From Acinetobacter bouvetii (GTDB lineage: Bacteria > Pseudomonadota > Gammaproteobacteria > Pseudomonadales > Moraxellaceae): a stretch of 64,000 nt of DNA. The translations under genes and the position numbers were made by a program. Location of the stretch: the NCBI RefSeq assembly GCF_902753875.1, contig NZ_CADDTS010000035.1, forward strand, positions 1 through 64,000. The letters are read 5' to 3'. Shown here piece by piece: positions 8,401 to 17,647 of this stretch. The notes under the pieces are model-generated. The model was not told where the DNA came from. It did not search any database and saw nothing but the letters and a program-made list of their open reading frames with translations. Position 1 is the first letter of the stretch. Every line of letters begins with the position of its first letter.

Positions 8401-8880
8401 TTAACGATTCGGCACAAGAACATAACGTCCATTTTCAAAAATCCAATAAGTTCCACTCGGCGGTGCAGGCAAACCCAAACGCTGCCAATCACTAATCAAG
8501 GTATAGTTAGAACTTTCAATACGGGCCGTATTGGGGTCCCCATTTACCCAGCTATAACTTTGCGAGTTATGGGTGATGGTGGTTGGAGCAGTGTATTGAA
8601 TGCTAATACCATTTTGAATGGGTGGATAAGGCTGCGGACGATTCGGATAATGCGGCCGATTTTGCGGATAATGATTCTGTGGGTACTGATTTTGTGGATA
8701 ACGATTATAAGGATAATTCGGATACTGCTGTGGATATTGGTTTTGTGAATAATGCGGTCGATGCTGATATTTGCTTGTATCTACACCACGATAATTCGAC
8801 CACTGATTTTCAGCCTGCGTTGTAGCAGAAGCCCCCAAAAGCATCATGCCACCAACAGCACAAAGCATTGCTACTTTCAT
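8401..8880 (-). CDS. RcnB-like periplasmic protein with Tyr/Pro/Asn repeat
   Basis: Secreted protein of 159 residues with a Sec signal peptide ending in TTQA, a strong ribosome site (GGGAGG, 5 nt spacing), a central low-complexity region at about 40–85 made of repeated YPQN, and a C-terminal domain (about 105–159) with the RcnB-type pattern W…LGLPAPPSGTYW…GRYVLV. RcnB of E. coli is a periplasmic protein in nickel/cobalt homeostasis; whether this one has that role is unknown. The repeat is a likely site of length variation. Confidence 0.65.
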   Translation of the reverse strand: MKVAMLCAVGGMMLLGASATTQAENQWSNYRGVDTSKYQHRPHYSQNQYPQQYPNYPYNRYPQNQYPQNHYPQNRPHYPNRPQPYPPIQNGISIQYTAPTTITHNSQSYSWVNGDPNTARIESSNYTLISDWQRLGLPAPPSGTYWIFENGRYVLVPNR

Positions 8881-9078
8881 AAGAGCCTCCCAACGATATT
8901 CATCGTCTATAATATATATAACTTATTTTAATCCATAGTTTAGGATAAAAAATGAATAAAAAAACATCGAATGCAATGTTTTGTAAATTAAATATTTTCC
9001 TGAGCTGATTGCTTCAGGCAACAAAGTTCTGCAGATCTATATGCTAAGATATTTCTTTTCTTTCTTGGATCAAATAGA

Positions 9079-9531
9079 GTGGCTGATTTAAGTTTTGACC
9101 GCCTACATCAATTCTTTTGTAAAGTGCCGAGTGTACAAGAAGCATTGATTAATGCTTATGGTTCAGATGGTCAACATGCTTGGTGGTTTAAGTTTCAAAT
9201 CAATATCGAACACCCTCTTGCATGGCAAACCGTTCAGGAATTGGGTCATGTTCTGAATTACATTTCCAAAAATGAACGTCTTCCAACCCAGTTTCTACCT
9301 GTTTCACCCCCACCTTATATGAATGGTGAAGCCAAAGAGTTTTTGGCCTGGGTTATTCAGTGTAACCATCCGGACTTTTCACCCGATGTGGTGTGTGACT
9401 GGTTAGAAGCACGCTTACCACAACCGGTGGAAGATGCTGAGAAATGGAAAATTAAAACCGATATCAAAGAACTGGATCAAATGAGCGATAAGGATCTGGA
9501 TACTTTGGTTCCGCCGAATCCTGAAAAGTAA
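9079..9531 (+). CDS. Hypothetical protein (150 aa)
   Basis: Soluble protein of 150 residues that starts at GTG 9079 (MADLSFDRLHQFF). It has mixed helices and many Trp residues (WWFKFQ, WQTVQEL, WVIQC, VCDWLEARL) and an acidic C-terminal tail. No signal peptide or membrane segment is visible. I do not recognise the family. It reads toward the convergent phospholipase D gene and ends 17 bp before a dispersed repeat. Confidence 0.6.
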   Translation: MADLSFDRLHQFFCKVPSVQEALINAYGSDGQHAWWFKFQINIEHPLAWQTVQELGHVLNYISKNERLPTQFLPVSPPPYMNGEAKEFLAWVIQCNHPDFSPDVVCDWLEARLPQPVEDAEKWKIKTDIKELDQMSDKDLDTLVPPNPEK

Positions 9532-9547
9532 ATTTTTTATTATTCTA

Positions 9548-9616
9548 CCTCTCCCTAACCCTCTCCTACAAGGAGAGGGAACTCCTTCTCCCTTTGGGAG
9601 AAGGTTGGGATGAGGG
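9548..9616. repeat. Three-stem palindromic intergenic repeat
   Basis: Two hairpins sit side by side: ccctctcct/aggagaggg (9559–9579, 3-nt loop) and ccttctccc/gggagaagg (9584–9604, 3-nt loop), enclosed by an imperfect outer stem cctctccctaa (9548–9558) and ttgggatgaggg (9605–9616). The cloverleaf-like element ends 2 bp before the stop codon of the phospholipase D gene. It looks like a REP/MITE-type dispersed element and can terminate both convergent genes. Confidence 0.7.
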
Positions 9617-9618
9617 CT

Positions 9619-11082
9619 TTAAAACGTCGACAACCCGCTCCATTCCATAAAACGATAAATCACATATTTAAACTTGGATTCATCGGCATATCGGCTGTAA
9701 TCCACACTCATCTTTTTGTCATTCAAGTTCGACCACGCTGTATCAAAATATTGATTCGCATCTTTAAACACCGCTGCCTGTGCCGAGCCAACCACACGTA
9801 AATTGGTTTCCAAATTATAATTTTTGATATTACGCGCTGTGAAATTGGCAGAGCCTAAAATCAATTCAGCATTTTTGGCATCTTGTTTCACAATCATTTT
9901 GCTATGGCACTGCTCACCTTGCGTATTACACCAGCGTACCGGCACACCTGCATCGTTGAGTTCAGAAGCCACCTGCCGGTTGGGAATACCATTTTTTTGA
10001 CGGCCAAAAGCATCTTTATTCGGATCTAGCAACACACGCAGTTTGACCCCACGTTCATGTGCTGCAATTAATGCTTTAACAATATGACGTTCAGATAGAT
10101 AGAACATGGCCAAGTCGATCTTCTGCCCAGACTTGGCGGTTTCAATCAGTTGCAGGGTCTGATCATAAATCGCTTGTTCCGTCAGTACCTGAACTTGAGG
10201 CAAAGACTGATCACCTTCGAACTCACCCATAATTACCATCGGGATATCGCCTTTGGACATTCGGCCCACTGCCTGTTCGGTTTTGAGCACATCCACCGCG
10301 GTATTGCCTGACACCACCAAAGCCACATTGGAATGACGCGAGCTGCCATCATGCGGGTTTGCAGAAGTCACCAGCGCTTTCCAGCCCTGCGCTGTATCCA
10401 CGACCAGTGTTTTACGGTGATTGGCTTTAAAATTAAACAAATTGAAATAGCTGCGTAAGGTAATTTTTTCCTGCCCAAAAGGATTGGCCAACCAGCCTTT
10501 TTCCGGATTATTGCCTGCATCCTGACAGCAGATGTACCAAAAGCCGGACCACAATGGATTGGAAGTCCGCAAGGGTCTTAAATCAGTTTCAATCACATCA
10601 ATACCAGCGGCACGTAACTGACGATAATGTTCGGGCGCAATCCCGCCATAGACCGAATTAATCGGGTCAGTAATGACTTTAATTTCAATCGTCGGTTGTG
10701 CCCGATGTTTTAAAATCAAGGCATCAGTCAGATTTTGAGCCAATGTTTGATGTGGCAGAGTGGATTCACCGACCTCTTTATTGAATAAAAACATATCTAG
10801 CACAATGGTGGTTTGTGCCTCATCAATCATTTTTAACATTTCATTAAAAATATGATGATCTTGCTGCTGTTTACCACGGGCATCAATATAGGTTTGATCT
10901 GCTAGAAAATTCACCTCGGCATGACGCAATTTACCGGTAAAATCCAGCCCTGCTGGCAATGGTTTATAGGTATGATAAATTGCAGATGAGAGATAGCCCA
11001 CCGCCAATAAACTGATGATCACGCTGACATAACGACGGCGTGACCAATTCAATTTCTGATGAATTCGTTGAAAAATACGCAT
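9619..11082 (-). CDS. Phospholipase D-family protein
   Basis: Protein of 487 residues with an N-terminal membrane anchor (about 17–38) and two phospholipase D HKD-type motifs: NHRKTLVVD at about 220 and CHSKMIVKQD at about 395, each followed by the downstream small-residue pattern (SANPHDGSS, GSANFTARN). Two such motifs form one active site in cardiolipin synthases and phosphatidyl-transferases. The second motif has a normal His-Lys with Asp replaced in register by Gln-Asp. Role in phospholipid metabolism is likely; cardiolipin synthase activity is an inference. It has its own promoter, because a terminator separates it from the upstream receptor gene. Confidence 0.75.
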   Translation of the reverse strand: MRIFQRIHQKLNWSRRRYVSVIISLLAVGYLSSAIYHTYKPLPAGLDFTGKLRHAEVNFLADQTYIDARGKQQQDHHIFNEMLKMIDEAQTTIVLDMFLFNKEVGESTLPHQTLAQNLTDALILKHRAQPTIEIKVITDPINSVYGGIAPEHYRQLRAAGIDVIETDLRPLRTSNPLWSGFWYICCQDAGNNPEKGWLANPFGQEKITLRSYFNLFNFKANHRKTLVVDTAQGWKALVTSANPHDGSSRHSNVALVVSGNTAVDVLKTEQAVGRMSKGDIPMVIMGEFEGDQSLPQVQVLTEQAIYDQTLQLIETAKSGQKIDLAMFYLSERHIVKALIAAHERGVKLRVLLDPNKDAFGRQKNGIPNRQVASELNDAGVPVRWCNTQGEQCHSKMIVKQDAKNAELILGSANFTARNIKNYNLETNLRVVGSAQAAVFKDANQYFDTAWSNLNDKKMSVDYSRYADESKFKYVIYRFMEWSGLSTF

Positions 11083-11087
11083 AACAA

Positions 11088-11120
11088 AAAACCTAGTCCA
11101 ATGACATCAGACTAGGTTTT
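11088..11120 (-). terminator. Terminator of the zinc receptor gene
   Basis: Stem aaaacctagtc / gactaggtttt of 11 bp with an 11-nt loop and a T-run on the minus strand, 69 bp after the receptor stop codon. Confidence 0.82.
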
Positions 11121-11188
11121 ATTGCTTTATTTTTCAAGAGGATTTCTGTGACTTGCCCTGCAATGATGTTATCTATCCCAGCTTTTTA

Positions 11189-13222
11189 CTAGAAACCGAA
11201 TTCCAGACCTACAGTAAAGTTACGACCTACCTGCGGAATATTGGATAAGAATGATGCATGTGAATACACTTGTTCATCCAGCAGGTTATTGGCTTTGAAA
11301 TAGACGCGATAATCGTTCTGTTTGGCATATTGGCCTGCATAAGACAGCCCCAGATTCAGCATATTGTAGCCATCAGTTTCACGCTCATAGCTGGCGATTT
11401 TGTCCTGATTAAACACATGATAATACTCCGCCAGACCCGACCAGTGATCATCAAAACTGGCATCTACTTTGGTTCCCAGACGGCCGGCTGGAACACGTGG
11501 CGCATTTTCACTGTCAATTTTACCGCGTACATAATCACCAAATACCCCAAGTTTATAGGTATCGCTTAAGGCATAAGAAGCTTCAGCTTCCACTCCATAA
11601 AATTTAGCTTTGTCTTGCTTATAATCGACTAAACGAAAATCTTTATAAGAAGCCGTGGTATCTGCATAAATAAAGTTGTCAAACCAGTTGTGATAGACAT
11701 GTACATGGTAATCCAATTTATCTTGCTCATAATGTAAACCCAACTCCAGATTATTGGATTTTTCTGGATTTAGATTTTCATTACCACGCTCATAAGTATT
11801 GGTCGCCAAATGTTTGCCATCTGCATACAGCTCTTGCGCTAAAGGTAAACGCTCTTGATGAGAACCAACCAATGAGAGCTTATAACTTGGTGCAAAAGCC
11901 CAGTTTAATGCCCCTGAATAAGAGAAGCCGTAATCATCAAAATCTTTCTTGTTGGTATCAATATCAATTTTTTGCTGTTCAAGGCGTGCACCCAGTTCTA
12001 CGTGCAAATCATTAAATTGCTTATGTTCCAGGCCAAATAGGCTCCACTTTTGGGTTTTGTTTGGATCCAGTAAGGCTTCTGTACCACTAATATTCAGTTT
12101 TTGCTGGCTATATTGTCCACCAATCACTCCTTCCCATTCGGCAATCGGGCTGTGAACCAATTCTAAACGTGCATCATAAGCTTTGCTTTTAAAGGTAGTT
12201 TCTACTGAATTTTCTTCAATTTCATCATGCTTATAGTCAGTATAACTGGCATGTGCACGCAGCTTTTCAAAACCGGCAAAAGGATCGTTTAATTCAGTAC
12301 GGATATCATAACGCTCAGTTTTCAGATCTACCCAAGGGCCTGCTTCATGATCATCATGATGACTATGACCTGCATGCAGGCCACATCCAATCAAGGCATT
12401 GCCGGATACTTCACAATCTTCATATTCATGACTATGACCCGGTAAACCGTATTGATCCTGACGGTTGCTATAAGAAATCCCACTAAAACCACGATCATGA
12501 ATCCATGATAGCCCGACATTTACAGCTTCGCCTTTGGCAAAGGTATTATCCACCCGTCGTTCTTTTTCGCCTTCATGCACATAATCTGGCGCGATATAAC
12601 TATTGGCATCGCGCTTTGAGCCTTCAACCCTTAAAGCGACCTGACTGCCTAAGGCAACGGTCGTACCAGCACTGGCTAATTTTTCATCACTACCGCTGTT
12701 ATAACGCAGTCCAACCTGACCTTCATAGCCTTTTTCCGGCATTTGAGTGGGGATCTTATTGTCCGTGACATTCACCAGCCCACCCACTGTACCTGCGCTA
12801 TATAGCAAGGTCGAAGGACCACGAATAATTTCCACCTGCTTGGCTAGAATCGGATCAACAGTTACAGCATGGTCCGGGGAAAGTGTCGATACATCTGCTG
12901 TTTCAGAAGCATGTTCAAGCACTTTGACACGCGCCCCCTCTTGACCACGAATCACCGGACGGCTTGAACCTGAACCGTACTGATTGGACGATACCCCAAG
13001 TTCACCTGCCAATGCATCACCAATCGTTACACCACCTTGAGCGAGCTTTTTGTGATCAATGACCTGATCGGCCACTGCAAAATCTGCGGCCGATTGCACC
13101 AAAGGATGTGCCTGTAATTTGATAGTTTCTAATTGTTGGGTTTGTCCCTGCTCATCTGCAAAAACAGAAGGTGCAATCACGGCAAAAATAGAGAGTGTAA
13201 TTAAATTCTTATGAAGGAACAT
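11189..13222 (-). CDS. znuD: TonB-dependent zinc receptor, ZnuD type
   Basis: Outer-membrane receptor of 677 residues: signal peptide ending PSVFA, plug domain (about 45–165, with RPVIRGQEGARVKVLEH and EIIRGPSTLLYSAGTVGG), and a 22-strand-type barrel ending in Phe. A His/Asp-rich extracellular loop near residues 265–300 (HAGHSHHDDHEAG) with two Cys is characteristic of ZnuD-type zinc receptors. A perfect Zur-type palindrome just upstream supports zinc control. It would bind Zn2+ at the surface and use TonB energy to bring it to the periplasm. Acinetobacter may carry more than one ZnuD paralogue, so this may be one of a set. Confidence 0.85.
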   Translation of the reverse strand: MFLHKNLITLSIFAVIAPSVFADEQGQTQQLETIKLQAHPLVQSAADFAVADQVIDHKKLAQGGVTIGDALAGELGVSSNQYGSGSSRPVIRGQEGARVKVLEHASETADVSTLSPDHAVTVDPILAKQVEIIRGPSTLLYSAGTVGGLVNVTDNKIPTQMPEKGYEGQVGLRYNSGSDEKLASAGTTVALGSQVALRVEGSKRDANSYIAPDYVHEGEKERRVDNTFAKGEAVNVGLSWIHDRGFSGISYSNRQDQYGLPGHSHEYEDCEVSGNALIGCGLHAGHSHHDDHEAGPWVDLKTERYDIRTELNDPFAGFEKLRAHASYTDYKHDEIEENSVETTFKSKAYDARLELVHSPIAEWEGVIGGQYSQQKLNISGTEALLDPNKTQKWSLFGLEHKQFNDLHVELGARLEQQKIDIDTNKKDFDDYGFSYSGALNWAFAPSYKLSLVGSHQERLPLAQELYADGKHLATNTYERGNENLNPEKSNNLELGLHYEQDKLDYHVHVYHNWFDNFIYADTTASYKDFRLVDYKQDKAKFYGVEAEASYALSDTYKLGVFGDYVRGKIDSENAPRVPAGRLGTKVDASFDDHWSGLAEYYHVFNQDKIASYERETDGYNMLNLGLSYAGQYAKQNDYRVYFKANNLLDEQVYSHASFLSNIPQVGRNFTVGLEFGF

Positions 13223-13250
13223 GGAGCGGACTCAAAGCTGCAATTTTTAA

Positions 13251-13271
13251 AAATGTTATAATATAACATTT
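13251..13271 (-). promoter_or_regulatory. Zur box upstream of znuD
   Basis: A perfect palindrome with arms aaatgttata and tataacattt around a central a, followed by c at 13272. This matches the gammaproteobacterial Zur operator (AAATGTTATA-N-TATAACATTT). It lies 28 bp before the znuD ATG, where repressor binding would block transcription when zinc is sufficient. It also lies 96 bp before the divergent DUF4184 gene. Confidence 0.88.
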
Positions 13272-13367
13272 CATTTATTTTGCAATAAAAAACATTTCTT
13301 TTCTCATCATTGAGTTACACTCTTTTAAACCCAACTCCATACTGATTGATTTTAAAAAAATTTTTAC

Positions 13368-14141
13368 ATGCCATTTACCTTATCTCATGCTGTACTTGCT
13401 CCGCCAATTTCTAAGCTAAGTGGTAATACACTTCCTATAGCAGCACTTGCAATTGGCTGTATGATCCCTGATTTATATCGTCTGTTTGTCCAGCCAGGAC
13501 GAAGCGATCCCTATCTGGCACATTACTGGAGTTCACTAATTTATCCAGACTTGCTTATAGGACTTGGCTTTTCACTTTTATGGTATGTTCTTTACCGTCC
13601 TGTCATTTATCGCTTTACCGGCATTCAGCATGATTTACAAATTTACTCTGTTGGGACTGCATTCAGATTCTTTATTGGCATTTGCCTGGCAGTAATTATT
13701 GGCACTAGTACTCATATTCTTTGGGATGGATTAACCCATGCCGATTTTCGTACTTTCGCCTTCAAAGACTTTTTAGAACAGAATATCCCACTGTTTGGAC
13801 AAATTTATCCCTTACATAGAATTGTGCAAATTGCTACTTCCGTACTGACATTACCCATTTTAGTCTGGATGATATGGTCTTATTACCAACGCTATCGTCA
13901 ACACTTAAAAATCAGTAAAAAAGTTATGTTTGCTGGATGGGGACTCAGTTTGATTGCTGTGTTTGCAGGGTTGGTTACCGTTTGGGACTATGCGCGTTAT
14001 ATTCCAAGCCACATTTGGCGTTCTGATCTTTATTCATTTATTGGCATTTCATTTAATGAATTTACTCAAACTGCATTAATTACGTTCAGCTTAGGCTGCA
14101 TTTTATTTTTATTTTTTGACCGTGACCGTCGTTTGGGCTAA
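13368..14141 (+). CDS. DUF4184 family membrane protein
   Basis: Integral membrane protein of 257 residues. It begins MPFTLSHAVLAPP and continues with GCMIPDLYR and HILWDGLTH, the His/Asp pattern of the DUF4184 family (related to membrane-bound metal-dependent hydrolases of the YdjM/LexA-regulated type). About six membrane segments are visible, for example near 60–80, 100–123, 158–175 and 185–210. No enzymatic activity has been established for the family to my knowledge. The divergent position next to the Zur box may be chance. Confidence 0.7.
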   Translation: MPFTLSHAVLAPPISKLSGNTLPIAALAIGCMIPDLYRLFVQPGRSDPYLAHYWSSLIYPDLLIGLGFSLLWYVLYRPVIYRFTGIQHDLQIYSVGTAFRFFIGICLAVIIGTSTHILWDGLTHADFRTFAFKDFLEQNIPLFGQIYPLHRIVQIATSVLTLPILVWMIWSYYQRYRQHLKISKKVMFAGWGLSLIAVFAGLVTVWDYARYIPSHIWRSDLYSFIGISFNEFTQTALITFSLGCILFLFFDRDRRLG

Positions 14142-14311
14142 AACGGCTATTTCATTGTATCTGTACACCTGACATAGAGAATGCTCCACATTTTCCCCCG
14201 AGTTATTGTGACAAAATGTCCAAAAAGAGGCATAATCTCACATTCGAATAAAAGCGGTGCGCTGTTTACGTATTCGCTGACCTTAACCCATATAGTTGGA
14301 TTTTTTACGCT

Positions 14312-16102
14312 ATGATGCGAACTCATTACTGCGGCTCATTAACTGAAGCCCAAATTGACCAAACCGTAACATTATGCGGTTGGGTTCACCGTCGCCGTGA
14401 CCACGGTGGTGTAATCTTCCTTGACATGCGTGACCGTGACGGTCTTGTTCAAGTGGTGATTGACCCTGATACTCCTGAAGCATTCTCTACTGCCGACAAG
14501 GCACGTTCTGAATTCGTATTAAAAATTACAGGCCGTGTACGTCGCCGCTATGAAGGCACAGAAAATGCCAACATGGTGAGTGGTCAAATCGAAGTTCTTG
14601 CAAAAGATATTGAAGTTCTTGCTGCGTCAGAAACTCCTCCATTCCCTTTAAATGACGAAAATACCAATATTTCTGAAGAAGTACGTTTGAAATATCGTTT
14701 CCTTGATATTCGCCGTCCAGAAATGATTGACCGTTTACGTTTCCGTTCTAAAGTTACTAACCTGATTCGTAACTACCTAGATGACCACGGCTTCCTTGAC
14801 GTTGAAACACCAATCTTGACTCGTGCAACACCTGAAGGCGCACGTGACTACTTGGTTCCAAGCCGTGTTTCAAATGGTAGCTTCTATGCCCTTCCACAAT
14901 CACCACAATTGTTCAAACAGTTGTTGATGGTAGGTGGTGTAGATCGTTACTACCAAATCGCGAAATGTTTCCGTGATGAAGACTTACGTGCGGATCGTCA
15001 GCCTGAATTCACTCAAATCGACATCGAAACATCGTTCTTAAACGATGACGACATTATGGATTTGATGGAAGGTATGACGGTTAAGATGTTCGACGAACTT
15101 CTTGGCGTAAAATTCGACAAATTCCAACGCATGACTTATGCAGATGCAATGCGTGACTATGCATCAGATAAGCCTGACTTGCGTATTCCTTTGAAACTGG
15201 TTGACGTTGCAGACATGATGCAAGACGTTGAGTTCAAAGTATTCGCAGGTCCTGCTAAAGATCCTAAAGGCCGTATTGTTGCGCTTCGCGTACCGGGTGC
15301 AGGTTCACTTCCACGTAGCCAAATCGACGAATACACTAAATTCGTGGGTATCTACGGTGCGAAAGGTTTGGCTTATATCAAAGTCAACGAACTTGAAAAA
15401 GGCATTGAAGGTCTTCAATCTCCGATCGTTAAATTCATCGAACCAATCGTGCTTGATTTGTTGAAACGTGTTGGCGCTGAAAATGGCGACATCGTATTCT
15501 TCGGTGCAGATAAAGCGAAAGTTGTAAACGATGCAATGGGCGCTTTACGTATCAAGATCGGTCATGACATGAACATGTCAACTTGCGAGTGGGCTCCACT
15601 TTGGGTTGTTGACTTCCCAATGTTTGAAGAAACTGATGATGGCAAATGGACTTCTGTTCACCACCCATTCACACTGCCAAAATCAAGTGTTGAAGACGTG
15701 AAGAACAATCCAGGTGAAGCATTGTCTGTCGCTTATGACATGGTATTGAATGGTACTGAAATCGGTGGTGGTTCACTTCGTATCTATACTTTAGAAATGC
15801 AAAAAGCCATTTTTGAAGCTTTAGGTATTGGTGAAGAAGAAGCAGAAGAGAAATTCAGCTTCTTGCTTAACGCATTGAAATTCGGTGCGCCTCCTCACGG
15901 TGGTTTGGCATTCGGTCTTGACCGTCTGGTGATGTTGATGACTGGTGCATCTTCAATCCGTGACGTGATTGCATTCCCTAAAACCAAGACTGCTGAATGT
16001 CCATTGACTCAAGCACCTGCACCAGTTGAACAAAATCAATTGCGTGATTTAGGTATCCGTCTTCGTGAAAAACCAAAAGCTGAAGCTAAACAAGAAGCTT
16101 AA
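14312..16102 (+). CDS. aspS: Aspartyl-tRNA synthetase
   Basis: Class II aminoacyl-tRNA synthetase of 596 residues. N-terminal OB-fold anticodon-binding domain ([19 protein letters not shown]), class II motif 2 ([18 protein letters not shown]), a bacterial GAD insertion domain (about 290–410) and motif 3 ([15 protein letters not shown]). It attaches aspartate to tRNA-Asp; the bacterial type may also charge tRNA-Asn in organisms lacking AsnRS. Two ATG codons begin the frame; the first is given. In Acinetobacter aspS borders the lipooligosaccharide outer-core locus, which fits the following genes. Confidence 0.96.
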   Translation: MMRTHYCGSLTEAQIDQTVTLCGWVHRRRDHGGVIFLDMRDRDGLVQVVIDPDTPEAFSTADKARSEFVLKITGRVRRRYEGTENANMVSGQIEVLAKDIEVLAASETPPFPLNDENTNISEEVRLKYRFLDIRRPEMIDRLRFRSKVTNLIRNYLDDHGFLDVETPILTRATPEGARDYLVPSRVSNGSFYALPQSPQLFKQLLMVGGVDRYYQIAKCFRDEDLRADRQPEFTQIDIETSFLNDDDIMDLMEGMTVKMFDELLGVKFDKFQRMTYADAMRDYASDKPDLRIPLKLVDVADMMQDVEFKVFAGPAKDPKGRIVALRVPGAGSLPRSQIDEYTKFVGIYGAKGLAYIKVNELEKGIEGLQSPIVKFIEPIVLDLLKRVGAENGDIVFFGADKAKVVNDAMGALRIKIGHDMNMSTCEWAPLWVVDFPMFEETDDGKWTSVHHPFTLPKSSVEDVKNNPGEALSVAYDMVLNGTEIGGGSLRIYTLEMQKAIFEALGIGEEEAEEKFSFLLNALKFGAPPHGGLAFGLDRLVMLMTGASSIRDVIAFPKTKTAECPLTQAPAPVEQNQLRDLGIRLREKPKAEAKQEA

Positions 16103-16123
16103 TTCTTGTCTGATTCAGTGATC

Positions 16124-16153
16124 AAAAACCCTGCTTCATGCAGGGTTTTTTAT
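16124..16153 (+). terminator. Terminator of aspS
   Basis: Stem aaaaaccctgc / gcagggttttt of 11 bp with a 5-nt loop (16124–16150), then T/A-rich tail. Confidence 0.88.
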
Positions 16154-16220
16154 TGAATTGAGATTGGTTCTGGGTAGTGGCATAATACTGCTGTTTTTCT
16201 ATTATTGAGTTAAGCAAGCT

Positions 16221-16442
16221 ATGGCTATGCGTCCTGCTGTTCGTAATCGTGGCATCATGTTGATTGTGTTTTCTGTGGTGCAGTGGCTATTTATGCGTTA
16301 TATCCTGGCAAATGGTTTACTCAACATGGATACCAACGAACGTATTTTATACTTTTGTGTCAGCAGTTTAGGCGGTGCCTTACTTATCTTTGTTGGCTTG
16401 ATTTATATGGTTTTAAAAGGCAATGCCGACAAACCTGAATAA
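16221..16442 (+). CDS. Small membrane protein (73 aa)
   Basis: Protein of 73 residues with two membrane segments (about 11–31 and 43–64) separated by a short loop, NMDTNERILYF, and a charged C-terminus. It is preceded by a terminator and followed by a weak hairpin with T-run (16455–16492), so it is probably transcribed alone. I do not recognise a named family. Confidence 0.6.
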   Translation: MAMRPAVRNRGIMLIVFSVVQWLFMRYILANGLLNMDTNERILYFCVSSLGGALLIFVGLIYMVLKGNADKPE

Positions 16443-16617
16443 CAGATTCTACTGACCACTGAACGGCAACATAAGTTTTAGTGGTTTTTTTATTTATTTT
16501 GTTCTCAAGACTTTTAACTCCTAATCTGTAGTTTAGACATGGCGCAGCATCATTGATGCAATAAAACTCTTACCAAAATTTTTCTTATTATACTCTTGTC
16601 CTTAGAGTTGCGCTGTC

Positions 16618-17487
16618 ATGTATTTTTTATTCAAACTGGTCGCCTTACTCCCACTTTCTATTTTGCAATTGATCGCATCCTGGATTGCCCTATTACTAAA
16701 TAGCCATAATTCATCCATGAAGCGGATTACCCAGATTAATCTGCAATTGGCTTATCCGGAATTAAGTGCAGCGCAACACAAACTCCTGATCAGGAAAAGT
16801 TTAAAAAGCCAATGTATGACCTATGTGGAATCGATTAAATGTTGGGGCATGTCACCTGAATACAGCTTGAATCAGATAAACAATGTTTATGGAGAACAGC
16901 ATCTCAAGGAAGCATTAGCCAATAAAAAAGGCGTCATTGTGGTGGTCGCCCACTTTGGCTGTTGGGAACTTTTAAATGCCTGGCTGAATCTACAAACCGC
17001 ACCCATGATCATGTACAAACCCAATAAGAATAAGGCTGTAAATCGCTTTATGTTAGAGGCGCGACAACGATTGAATGCGACGCTGGTTCCAACGGATGAA
17101 AATGGCGTGCGTGCCATCTTCAAACACCTGAAACAAGGTGGATTGACTGTGATCTTACCCGATCATCTTCCTAAAGCATCCGGCGGTATTTATTCGGATT
17201 TTTTTGGTCAAAAGGTATTATCGACTACACTGGTTTCAAAACTGGCCAATAAAACTCAATGCAATATCATTGGTCTTAGTTGTATCCGTGATGAAATTTC
17301 TGGTTTTAGTGTCTATTGTTCTCCACTATCCGATGAGATTTTATCTAAAGATTTACAAAGGTCTGTAGATCGCCTTAATCAGGATCTGGAAATCATGATT
17401 AATACTGCTCCAGAGCAATATATCTGGTCTTATAAGCGTTTTCGAAATGTTGAAGGACAGGAAAATATTTATTACAAAAAGCATTAA
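16618..17487 (+). CDS. LpxL/HtrB-type lysophospholipid acyltransferase family protein
   Basis: Protein of 289 residues with a hydrophobic N-terminal anchor (about 3–27) and the acyltransferase motif HFGCWE (H-x4-E) near residue 117, followed by the MYKPNKN and LPDHLPK segments typical of the lipid A late acyltransferase family. In such enzymes the His/Glu pair transfers an acyl chain from ACP to a sugar- or lipid-linked hydroxyl. Its place at the aspS end of the outer-core interval suggests modification of lipid A, core or a lipid carrier intermediate; the acceptor is unknown. The 160-bp gap to the next gene (17488–17647) shows no feature beyond a possible promoter. Confidence 0.75.
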   Translation: MYFLFKLVALLPLSILQLIASWIALLLNSHNSSMKRITQINLQLAYPELSAAQHKLLIRKSLKSQCMTYVESIKCWGMSPEYSLNQINNVYGEQHLKEALANKKGVIVVVAHFGCWELLNAWLNLQTAPMIMYKPNKNKAVNRFMLEARQRLNATLVPTDENGVRAIFKHLKQGGLTVILPDHLPKASGGIYSDFFGQKVLSTTLVSKLANKTQCNIIGLSCIRDEISGFSVYCSPLSDEILSKDLQRSVDRLNQDLEIMINTAPEQYIWSYKRFRNVEGQENIYYKKH

Positions 17488-17647
17488 AAAATAACTATTT
17501 GTTTTTACTCGATTGTGGTCAATTCTCAGCAATGGCATAATTACTCCCTGCCACATTTACACTGATCCTCTTTCCCTATAAGTGGACTGATCAGAAATGA
17601 TACTTATGTGCTTTATCCAGTTCCAACAAGGTTGCTAATCAATTCTA

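Noticed and set aside
8625..8765. Possible CRISPR-like repeat array
   Set aside because: The repeats are short, without spacers, in frame with a coding gene and encode YPQN runs.
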